This document shows, piece after piece, positions 23,205 through 29,915 of a stretch of 33,409 nucleotides of DNA. Location of the stretch: assembly GCA_017479985.1 (NCBI GenBank), contig JAFVBL010000017.1:1-33409 (forward strand). The letters are read 5' to 3'. The translations under genes and the position numbers were made by a program. The notes under the pieces were generated by a model. The model made no database searches. It was given only the letters and a program-made list of their open reading frames with translations, and had not been told where the DNA came from. Source of the DNA: Alphaproteobacteria bacterium (lineage in GTDB: Bacteria; Pseudomonadota; Alphaproteobacteria; RF32; CAG-239). Within the stretch, counting starts at the first letter, position 1. Every line of letters starts with the position of its first letter.

Positions 23205-24119
23205 ATGAAGAAAATCGAAAAATTTTTCAAAACCTATGTAAGGGAAACCTTGTTGGTAGTAGTAAGCGTGTTTCTGATGCTGTGCGTTTATGCCGGCGCA
23301 GATAAGACTTCCGAAAGCGGTTCGATTTACGGAACTTTCTCTTTGATTATCCCCTCCGTGATATTCTGTGTTACGGTTGTTGTGCTCGGACGGCATATCC
23401 TTGAGGTAAAAACACTGGAACGCTTGAAATTTCTGTCCGCGGTCGTGTTTTTGGCAGCTCTCGGAATCCTGATTGCATACAGTGCATACGTTCAACAGGT
23501 ATTTCCGGCAAGCGACCTTATTAAATTGGGATGTTGCGGAATAATATGCACCCTTGTAAACGGCGGATATTTGGACGCACGCGGCGATCAACTGAAAGAA
23601 CTCGAATTACTCAAAGAAAATCGTCCGGACGAGTATCTGCGCGCCTTGATTAGAGCTAAGCACGAGTTGACAGAAATTGAGCAACTTACATTATTTAATT
23701 TGGGTGATGAAGAACATTTGCTGTTCCAATATATGCAATATGCGGAATTGTATCCGATGGCGGAAATAAAGTTGATTGAGCAACCGTATCTTCTGCATTT
23801 GTTACAACGCCTGCCGCGCTATGCTTTTTCCGATGACGGAGATGCACGGCTGTTTTATCAGCCCAACACGCCGGAATTGGTTTTGCAATACATTCAAAAC
23901 GGCAACTGTTTCAATTCGGCCAACGAGCTGAAAATGTTTGATTTGCCCAACGCAGCGGAAGTTGTTGATGCATACATTGCACACAATCCGTTGTCCGATG
24001 AAGCGGAAATGCGTCTGTTTGAACTGCCGAATGCACGAGAGCTGGTAGAGTATTACGCCGAAGAATACGATATGTCTGATGAGGCGTATAATTTAGCCGA
24101 AGAAAAAGGTTGGGCTTGA
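23205..24119 (+). CDS. Unrecognised multi-pass membrane protein with five tandem ~27-residue repeats
   Basis: A 304-residue protein I do not recognise. Four hydrophobic segments (about 16-32, 45-63, 76-94 and 105-118) make an N-terminal membrane domain. A coiled-coil-like charged stretch (125-152) follows. Residues 155-289 are five repeats of 26-28 residues with the consensus AExxLFxLPNAxELVxxYI, and a partial sixth unit ends the protein. The repeats are probably cytoplasmic paired helices forming a binding surface. The ATG at 23205 is chosen because the promoter lies between it and the upstream in-frame ATG. There is no Shine-Dalgarno site. A terminator follows at 24140, so it is a single-gene unit. 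It shares leader and, less clearly, repeat features with the genes at 14947 and 17546. Confidence 0.83.
   Translation: MKKIEKFFKTYVRETLLVVVSVFLMLCVYAGADKTSESGSIYGTFSLIIPSVIFCVTVVVLGRHILEVKTLERLKFLSAVVFLAALGILIAYSAYVQQVFPASDLIKLGCCGIICTLVNGGYLDARGDQLKELELLKENRPDEYLRALIRAKHELTEIEQLTLFNLGDEEHLLFQYMQYAELYPMAEIKLIEQPYLLHLLQRLPRYAFSDDGDARLFYQPNTPELVLQYIQNGNCFNSANELKMFDLPNAAEVVDAYIAHNPLSDEAEMRLFELPNARELVEYYAEEYDMSDEAYNLAEEKGWA
23667..24116 (+). repeat. Coding tandem repeat, five ~81-bp units plus a partial one
   Basis: At protein level the units begin at residues 155, 182, 208, 236 and 263, and a remnant at 290. Best conserved are units 3-5: ARLFYQPNTPELVLQYI, LKMFDLPNAAEVVDAYI and MRLFELPNARELVEYY. 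The DNA is more diverged than the protein, so the repeat is old rather than a recent slippage product. Confidence 0.8.
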
Positions 24120-24139
24120 TAAGTTTTTTGATACCAAGA

Positions 24140-24175
24140 GAAACCGTCGGGAGATTTTTCCGGCGGTTTCTTTTA
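24140..24175 (+). terminator. Intrinsic terminator of the repeat gene
   Basis: An 11-bp stem (24140-24150 with 24160-24170) contains one T-G wobble and is followed by TTTTAT. It lies 21 nt after the stop. Confidence 0.85.
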
Positions 24176-24207
24176 TCTGTTTATTTGCCTAAAACAACAA
24201 AAATATC

Positions 24208-24236
24208 TTGATTTTCCGATTTTTTTACATTACAGA
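24208..24236 (+). promoter_or_regulatory. Candidate promoter for the hydrolase-like lipoprotein
   Basis: TTGATT (24208-24213) and TACAGA (24231-24236) are 17 bp apart, after the upstream terminator and before GAGG at 24245-24248. Confidence 0.4.
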
Positions 24237-24256
24237 AACAATACGAGGTGATGAAA

Positions 24257-25012
24257 ATGTTTAAATCAATAGTACCTATTGTCGGATTATGTTTGTTCGG
24301 GTGCGCTACGACAACCGAAATTCCGGCAAACTATAAATATACGGAACTTTACACGCCGGATTTTGATTTTGCATCTTGGCAGAAAATCACCGATAAAACC
24401 GCAGCGTATAAAGTATATATCGAAGGCGACGGACACTCTTTCAATACCAACAAACAACCGACAGATAACCCTACGCCATACAATCGTTTTGTTCGTGAAA
24501 CGGCATTTGGTGACAATAATCCGAACGTTATCTATTTAGCGCGAGCCTGTCAGTTTATTCAACATAAAAAATGTGCACAGAAATATTGGACAGCCGCCCG
24601 TTTTGCGCCAGAAGTCGTTGATGCCGAAGCAGATGCGCTCAAACAAATTGTCGGCTCTTCACCGGTTGTCTTGGTCGGTTTTTCCGGCGGCGCGCAAATA
24701 GCAGGACTTATGGCCGTACGGCATCCTGAAATAAAAGTAAAAAAAATCATCACCATTGCCGGCAACCTGAACCATCCTGCTTGGACCAAAATGCATCACG
24801 TATTGCCCTTAACGGAATCACTTGATTTAAACAAATACAAGGCTGAATTTTTGAATATCCCGCAAATTCATTATGTCGGCGCGTATGATGATATAATGCC
24901 GCCTTCGATAAATCAACGATTTGTTGAGGGCAAAGCAAAAGTTATCGAAGTTGAAGGTGCAACGCATAACAGCGGTTGGTCGGTAATTATTCCGAAAGTT
25001 CGGGCAGAATAA
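24257..25012 (+). CDS. Alpha/beta-hydrolase-like lipoprotein
   Basis: A 251-residue protein. I chose the ATG at 24257, 8 nt after GAGG; the GTG and ATG just upstream would be too close to that site. The N terminus is a lipoprotein signal (LCLFGC, Cys16). VLVGFSGGAQIAG places a nucleophile Ser143 in a G-x-S-x-G turn; YDDIMPP (about 218-224) and ATHNSGW (about 237-243) supply candidate Asp and His, completing an alpha/beta-hydrolase triad. The substrate is not visible: esterase, lipase or amidase activity is possible. It has its own promoter candidate and converges with the kinase gene with 3 nt between them. Confidence 0.85.
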   Translation: MFKSIVPIVGLCLFGCATTTEIPANYKYTELYTPDFDFASWQKITDKTAAYKVYIEGDGHSFNTNKQPTDNPTPYNRFVRETAFGDNNPNVIYLARACQFIQHKKCAQKYWTAARFAPEVVDAEADALKQIVGSSPVVLVGFSGGAQIAGLMAVRHPEIKVKKIITIAGNLNHPAWTKMHHVLPLTESLDLNKYKAEFLNIPQIHYVGAYDDIMPPSINQRFVEGKAKVIEVEGATHNSGWSVIIPKVRAE

Positions 25013-25015
25013 TGC

Positions 25016-25900
25016 TCAAAAACGTGTTTGCAATAATCGACACACTCTGAAATATCCGCGCATAATCAGCCATAAGCACAGTTGTTTACGCCACGATTGT
25101 TTCTTGCGATTTGCCAAACGACGTTGTAACAGGCTTAAATAAAATACCTGCACACCATAAAACCACTCTTGCGGTGATATATTCAGATGCTTATTTATTT
25201 CCCGCATTATCCGTTCAAAGCGCGATAAACAACCGTATAATCCGCGGAAACCGGTCAGTTCCAAGGCTAAACAGGCAAAGTCCTCAGCTGCATAACCGTA
25301 CCGCAATTGTTCCCAATCCAAAATATAAGGCTGTTCATCAGCAGTAACCAAAATGTTGTTAGCCGTAAAATCGCCGTGTATGATTGCCTTGCTCTCAGCT
25401 AAAGATAACACCTCCGTTTCCATAAGTTTCCAAATATTTTTATATATGCACTGACTTAATATACTTTTCTGAGCTTGGAACAACGTTTCAAGCTCAGAGC
25501 GTAATTGCTGCATATTACGCATCGGCGCGATAAAATCTGCATTTATCTGACACGTCTGAACTTTTTGATACGCCGAACACAAATTTTCAATAAAACGATT
25601 CGAACAATGACGATAATGTATTTTTTGCCCGGATATAAAGGGCATAATCAAAATTTTGTATTGTCCGAAAGTCTCATTTTTAACTTTATGTAAAACATTA
25701 TGAAATAAATACAAGCATTTAAGTTTGCTAAATATTTTATCATTTTTACATAACTTCATAAAATATTTTCCGGATTGCGTCAAAATGCAAAAATTATACG
25801 AACTGCCGCCGGTATATATTTCATTCATAGAGATAAAATCCGGAAAAAAATGACTCTCCGTTACAAATTTCTGCAAACCATCCACATCAGAAAATTTCAA
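25016..25900 (-). CDS. Aminoglycoside/choline kinase-like phosphotransferase
   Basis: A 294-residue protein with the APH/choline-kinase fold. The catalytic loop IIHGDFTANNIL has His175, Asp177 and Asn182, and the metal-binding Asp195 sits in YILDWEQLRYG. An N-terminal lobe (about 27-95) contains a GGSSYNFCI turn and a probable ATP-site Lys in YFMKL. The start is a TTG at 25900, 7 nt after AGGA; no ATG fits before residue 25. It begins 16 nt after the pheA stop and is probably cotranscribed with it. The substrate could be choline, ethanolamine, a sugar or another small alcohol. Given its chromosomal setting and lack of mobile signs, drug resistance is not implied. Confidence 0.87.
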   Translation of the reverse strand: MKFSDVDGLQKFVTESHFFPDFISMNEIYTGGSSYNFCILTQSGKYFMKLCKNDKIFSKLKCLYLFHNVLHKVKNETFGQYKILIMPFISGQKIHYRHCSNRFIENLCSAYQKVQTCQINADFIAPMRNMQQLRSELETLFQAQKSILSQCIYKNIWKLMETEVLSLAESKAIIHGDFTANNILVTADEQPYILDWEQLRYGYAAEDFACLALELTGFRGLYGCLSRFERIMREINKHLNISPQEWFYGVQVFYLSLLQRRLANRKKQSWRKQLCLWLIMRGYFRVCRLLQTRF

Positions 25901-25916
25901 AGTCCGTATCCTATCT

Positions 25917-26744
25917 TTACTTGCGATATTCGTGCGCCGGATAACACCCTAAAACCTGATATTCTTCCGAAAAGAACTTCAACTCCGACAAAGCATATTG
26001 CAAAGCACGCGAATGGACGTGCTGCTCCACTTCAATATAAAATTGCGCCGAAAAAAACTTGCCGTTAATCAAATAGCTTTCCAATTTAGAAATATTGATG
26101 CCGTTGGTAGCAAATCCGCCCAAAACTTTATACAGCGCCGCCGGAATATGCTTGGTTACAAATACGATTGACGTAATAAAACGACCGCCGTCATTCACCG
26201 GAAACGCCTCATCTTTTTGCATAATCAAAAAACGCGTTGTATTGTTATTGGCATTTTCGATATTTGCCGCCAGAATATCCAAACCATAAATTTCCGCCGC
26301 CAATTTTGAAGCAATCGCCGCCTTGGTTTTATCTTGTTCCAACACAATCTTTTCACAAGATTTTGCCGTATCTATGCGCGAAACAGCCTTAATACTGTGT
26401 GCTTTCAAAAAATCGGAACATTGAGCCAAGGCTTGCGGATGCGATGCCGCACTTTGGATATCTTCCAATTTCGCACCTTGTACGGCCAATAACTGATGCT
26501 CAATACGCATAAAATGCTCACCGACAATATGCAAACCGGCTTTAGGCAATAAAAAATGCACATCACTGACACGACCGGCATTGGAATTTTCTACCGGTAT
26601 TACGGCTTTGTCAACATCTCCGTTTTTCACCAACTCCATTGCAATTTCAAACGTATCGCACGGAATATATTCCTGATTTGGGAAAAGCGTGTTGCAGGCA
26701 ATATGCGAATATGCGCCCGGCACGCCCTGATATGCAATTTTCAT
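25917..26744 (-). CDS. pheA: Prephenate dehydratase
   Basis: A 275-residue enzyme that converts prephenate to phenylpyruvate in phenylalanine synthesis. The catalytic domain (1-175) contains IAYQGVPGAYSH, VIPVENSNAG, SHPQAL and the active-site NNTTRF (Thr170-Arg171-Phe172 region). From about 190 the ACT domain follows, with GINISKLESYL at the phenylalanine-binding position; ESYL replaces the ESRP of many bacteria but is usual in Alphaproteobacteria. There is no chorismate mutase domain, so that activity must be encoded elsewhere. It has an upstream TTGACA promoter after the TPR terminator and is followed by the kinase gene. Confidence 0.95.
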   Translation of the reverse strand: MKIAYQGVPGAYSHIACNTLFPNQEYIPCDTFEIAMELVKNGDVDKAVIPVENSNAGRVSDVHFLLPKAGLHIVGEHFMRIEHQLLAVQGAKLEDIQSAASHPQALAQCSDFLKAHSIKAVSRIDTAKSCEKIVLEQDKTKAAIASKLAAEIYGLDILAANIENANNNTTRFLIMQKDEAFPVNDGGRFITSIVFVTKHIPAALYKVLGGFATNGINISKLESYLINGKFFSAQFYIEVEQHVHSRALQYALSELKFFSEEYQVLGCYPAHEYRK

Positions 26745-26773
26745 ATTTTCATCCTTTCATTAAAGCTTGTTTA

Positions 26774-26801
26774 ACAATAAGCAAATTATCGGATATGTCA
26801 A
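26774..26801 (-). promoter_or_regulatory. Candidate promoter for pheA
   Basis: On the minus strand TTGACA (26796-26801) and TATTGT (26774-26779) are 16 bp apart, between the terminator of the TPR gene and the pheA start. Confidence 0.45.
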
Positions 26802-26811
26802 TGCAAAAAAT

Positions 26812-26842
26812 AAAAAGGTGCCGAAAAATCGCGGCACCTTTT
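26812..26842 (-). terminator. Intrinsic terminator of the TPR gene
   Basis: A perfect 11-bp stem (26813-26823 with 26832-26842), an 8-nt loop and, on the minus strand, a T-rich tail. It lies 23 nt after the TPR stop and separates that gene from pheA. Confidence 0.9.
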
Positions 26843-26864
26843 GCAAAATTACACCTTACGGATT

Positions 26865-27806
26865 TTATTCTTCATCATCGTGCGGAATAATATCCGGCAG
26901 AGCACCGATAGCTTGTTTGCGTTTGAGTTTGTTCACAAACTTAATTGAGCGTTGCGCATCCCATTTGCGTTTACCTTCTTCGCTTTGATAAATCACTTTA
27001 TAAACTTCAATAGCTTGGTCAAACTCCGACAATTTTGTTAAACACGATGCCAGACCATCATAGAGTTTATGTGTATACCGCCCGTTGACAACCGCCTGTG
27101 CTTTTTTATAACATTTCAAAGCATCTTTAAACTTATACATTTTTTGATAAACATAACCGATACTGATCCACGCTTGCAAATCAGAACTGTTAATATTTAA
27201 GATTTTCGTAAAGCATTTCAATGCCGAATCGTTATCTCCCATAAGCTGATAGGTTACACCGATTCCGTTCCAAGCTTTTGTATTATATTTATCGCCGGAA
27301 AGAACTTTCTTAAAGAAAGAGATAGAACGGTCGTACTGCTTCAGTTTTTGCAAAGTCACCGCTATACTAAGCAAAGTCTGCGGATGTTTATTATCTATTT
27401 TCATCGCTTCTTCAAGCACATCAAGTGCTTCTTTATAAGAAAACATATGCTGCAATGCAATCGCCTTACCATTTAAGGCCTCCAAAGAAGTTCTGTCGTT
27501 GCCGAATGCCTCGTCAAAGCAGACTATTGCTTCTTTATACAACCCGCGCATACTTAAAGTCACGCCTTTATTATTCAAAACTTCCACCGATTTCGGGTTA
27601 ATTTCCAAAGCTCTGTCGAAACAATTTACGGCATCGGTATATTTACTCATCTTTTGATATGCAAATCCCTGACTGTTCAACGCCTTCCACGCCCGCGGAT
27701 TTTCCGCAATCACCTCGGAAAAGCGTTCGATTGCTTCTTCATATTGACCAGAATCCAAGAGCTCCTGCCCTCTTTTATATGATGTATTTTCGTTTAATTT
27801 AACCAT
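26865..27806 (-). CDS. Tetratricopeptide-repeat protein
   Basis: A 313-residue protein made almost wholly of about eight TPR units of 34 residues, starting near SYKRGQELLDSGQYEEA and including ALNSQGFAYQKMSKYTDA, VLNNKGVTLSMRGLYKEA and AWNGIGVTYQLMGDNDSA. TPRs form a superhelical surface for protein partners. A basic stretch (about 285-300, KFVNKLKRKQA) and an acidic DDEE end follow. No signal peptide is visible, so it should be cytoplasmic. GAGG lies 5-6 nt before the ATG. It is downstream of the DUF58 and MoxR genes on the same strand but has its own promoter candidate. A partner of the MoxR-DUF58 pair is a fair guess. Confidence 0.92.
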   Translation of the reverse strand: MVKLNENTSYKRGQELLDSGQYEEAIERFSEVIAENPRAWKALNSQGFAYQKMSKYTDAVNCFDRALEINPKSVEVLNNKGVTLSMRGLYKEAIVCFDEAFGNDRTSLEALNGKAIALQHMFSYKEALDVLEEAMKIDNKHPQTLLSIAVTLQKLKQYDRSISFFKKVLSGDKYNTKAWNGIGVTYQLMGDNDSALKCFTKILNINSSDLQAWISIGYVYQKMYKFKDALKCYKKAQAVVNGRYTHKLYDGLASCLTKLSEFDQAIEVYKVIYQSEEGKRKWDAQRSIKFVNKLKRKQAIGALPDIIPHDDEE

Positions 27807-27840
27807 TTTTACCTCTTTACTTTACAGAATAATTGTATAA

Positions 27841-27869
27841 GAAATATCACACAATCCGCATTATGTCAA
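27841..27869 (-). promoter_or_regulatory. Candidate promoter for the TPR gene
   Basis: On the minus strand TTGACA (27864-27869) and TATTTC (27841-27846) are 17 bp apart, directly after the DUF58 stop. Confidence 0.5.
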
Positions 27870-27874
27870 GTTTT

Positions 27875-28804
27875 TTATATTCGTGATAACTGTTTGAAAA
27901 TAGGAATATCTGTCCGAATTTCAATATATCCGCATAAAAATTTTTGACAATTCCGACGCAATAATTCACGTTGTTGATGAAAATATTGCTGATATTTTGC
28001 CGTAAACCCCTCCGTACCCGTATCAAAAACCGTTTTTTGCGTCGCATACTGAGCGGCATAAACACCGTTTTGCGGCGCTGATTCTTCCAATACATCATAA
28101 ATATTGACGCAACACACATCGTGTTTTTTTGATAAAATAGCTACTTTATCAAACCTGTCCGGTCCGAAGTTATGAAAATCGCTCAAAATAAACACCGTTC
28201 CCTGCCCCTTTTGGTGATACTGCAACATATCAAGCGCGGCACCGACATCGTTATCATACTGATTGATTAAAACATCGTGTGTTTTCTGCACGATTTTATG
28301 GAAAATATGCATCAGATTCACGATATCGTTTTGCGGTTTGAAATAAGTTGTATCTTTGCCGTCAAACAACAGCAAACCGAATCTGTCTTTATATTTATGA
28401 GTCAACCAACCGATAAGAGCTGCCGTTTTGGCTGCCGTTACCGATTTAAGTTCATTACGAGTCCCGAAAACCATTGAAGATGACAAATCCAAAACCACCA
28501 CAATTTCACGGTCTTTCTCTTCTCTGAATACCTTTGTATATGTTTCTCCTCTGCGTGCCGTTACCCGCCAATCGATATCACGCACGTCGTCACCATAGTT
28601 ATATGCACGGACTTCCTCAAACTCAATACCGCGCCCTTTAAATGCCGACTGTGTATTTCCGGCGTGCTGCGATGTCAGTTTGTTTTGACTGAAAGACAAA
28701 TACGGTAAATAACTTTGTTGATAAATCAGTTCGTCAAGCGTTACCGCCAATCCCCGATTTTCATTGATATTGTTCCCTTCTTTGTTTGGCATCGAACCAA
28801 TCAT
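27875..28804 (-). CDS. DUF58 (von Willebrand A-like) protein
   Basis: A 309-residue DUF58 protein. The signature RAYNYGDDVRDIDWRVTARR (about 66-85) leads into an Asp106-x-Ser108-x-Ser110 metal-ion adhesion site in VVVLDLSSSMVFG. FGLLLFDG, AALDMLQYH and VFILSDFHNF complete the von Willebrand A-like fold. GGAGG lies 5 nt before the ATG, and the gene starts 11 nt after the moxR stop. MoxR-DUF58 pairs are thought to work together in assembling or activating envelope or metalloenzyme complexes. No transmembrane vWA (BatA/BatB-like) gene follows. Confidence 0.92.
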   Translation of the reverse strand: MIGSMPNKEGNNINENRGLAVTLDELIYQQSYLPYLSFSQNKLTSQHAGNTQSAFKGRGIEFEEVRAYNYGDDVRDIDWRVTARRGETYTKVFREEKDREIVVVLDLSSSMVFGTRNELKSVTAAKTAALIGWLTHKYKDRFGLLLFDGKDTTYFKPQNDIVNLMHIFHKIVQKTHDVLINQYDNDVGAALDMLQYHQKGQGTVFILSDFHNFGPDRFDKVAILSKKHDVCCVNIYDVLEESAPQNGVYAAQYATQKTVFDTGTEGFTAKYQQYFHQQRELLRRNCQKFLCGYIEIRTDIPIFKQLSRI

Positions 28805-28815
28805 TCAGACCTCCG

Positions 28816-29790
28816 TTACGGCAGCGGGACCAATTTAAGCAAACGCGTAATCACATTATCTGCAGTCAGACCGTTCGCCTGTGCTTCAAAGCTTAAAATT
28901 ATACGATGACGCAACACATCATACACGACGGCGTGAATATCTTCAGGTGTCACATAATCGCGACCGGCAAGCCAAGCGTGAATTTTGGCACATTTATCAA
29001 GTGCAATCGTTGCACGCGGACTGGCACCGAAAGAAATGGCATTTTTCAGTTTTTCATCATATTTCTCCGGTGTTCGAGTTGCCATAATCAACTGAATCAG
29101 ATATTCTTCAACCGCATCGCTGACGTGCACGGCAAAAGATTCGGCACGGGCCGTCATCACATCTTTAATTGACAAAGCACATTCGCGCTCGGCATCTTTA
29201 TTATCCAAGCTTTGTAACTCCTCACCGCGCACCAAATGCAGAATTTTGCGCTCCACATCGGTTGTCGGCTGTCCGATTTTGATATACATCAGAAAACGGT
29301 CGAGCTGGGCTTCCGGCAAATTATATGTACCCTCGTGTTCTATCGGGTTTTGGGTTGCCAATACCATAAACAAACGCGGCAATTTATATTGCTTTCCGCC
29401 GATACTTACCTGATGTTCCGCCATTGCCTCAAGCAACGCCGCCTGAACCTTTGCCGGCGAACGGTTAATTTCATCGGCGAGCAACAAATTGGCAAATACC
29501 GGACCGGCACGAAACTCAAAATGCCCCGTTGCTGCCACAAAAATCTCGCTTCCGGTAATATCCGACGGCAGCAAATCCGGTGTAAATTGAATACGGTTAA
29601 ACGTTGCGTCGATACATTCCGAAAGTTTTTTTATTGCCTTTGTTTTGGCTAACCCCGGTGCTCCCTCAAGCAAAGCGTGTCCATCGGCAAGCAATGTGAT
29701 AATCAGCTTTTCAATCAAAGCCTCCTGCCCTAAAATATTTCTTTGCATATATTCTTTCAAGTTAATGATTTTATCTCTGATTTCAGACAT
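28816..29790 (-). CDS. MoxR-family AAA+ ATPase
   Basis: A 324-residue AAA+ chaperone-like ATPase. I chose the ATG at 29790, with AGG 6 nt upstream and the typical MoxR start; the frame extends 65 codons more through a hydrophobic, AT-rich region that is non-coding. Walker A is GAPGLAKT (43-50), Walker B LLLADEINR, followed by sensor 1 in FMVLATQNPIEHEG and the arginine finger region LPEAQLDRFL. A lid domain with GASPRATIAL ends the protein. It is the first gene of a moxR-DUF58 unit and is divergent from the helicase gene. Confidence 0.95.
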   Translation of the reverse strand: MSEIRDKIINLKEYMQRNILGQEALIEKLIITLLADGHALLEGAPGLAKTKAIKKLSECIDATFNRIQFTPDLLPSDITGSEIFVAATGHFEFRAGPVFANLLLADEINRSPAKVQAALLEAMAEHQVSIGGKQYKLPRLFMVLATQNPIEHEGTYNLPEAQLDRFLMYIKIGQPTTDVERKILHLVRGEELQSLDNKDAERECALSIKDVMTARAESFAVHVSDAVEEYLIQLIMATRTPEKYDEKLKNAISFGASPRATIALDKCAKIHAWLAGRDYVTPEDIHAVVYDVLRHRIILSFEAQANGLTADNVITRLLKLVPLP

Positions 29791-29915
29791 AGCATACCTT
29801 TCAAAAAATTGTTTGTAAAACGCAAAAACGCTTTGCATCAGGTTAATAATATTATAAATGTATATATAATTTGTAAAAAAAATAAATACAAGTAAAATTT
29901 TAAAGAAGAAGCATA
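29791..29915. promoter_or_regulatory. Divergent AT-rich promoter region between moxR and the helicase
   Basis: On the minus strand TTGTAT (29886-29891) and TATATA (29863-29868) are 17 bp apart and could serve moxR. On the plus strand TATAAT (29865-29870) with TTAATA 16 bp upstream could serve the helicase. The two overlap, so polymerases may compete. The boxes are weakly determined in such AT-rich DNA. Confidence 0.35.

Noticed and set aside
25016-25900. Aminoglycoside resistance gene
   Set aside because: The fold is shared with choline and other small-molecule kinases; base composition matches the neighbours and no mobile element is nearby.
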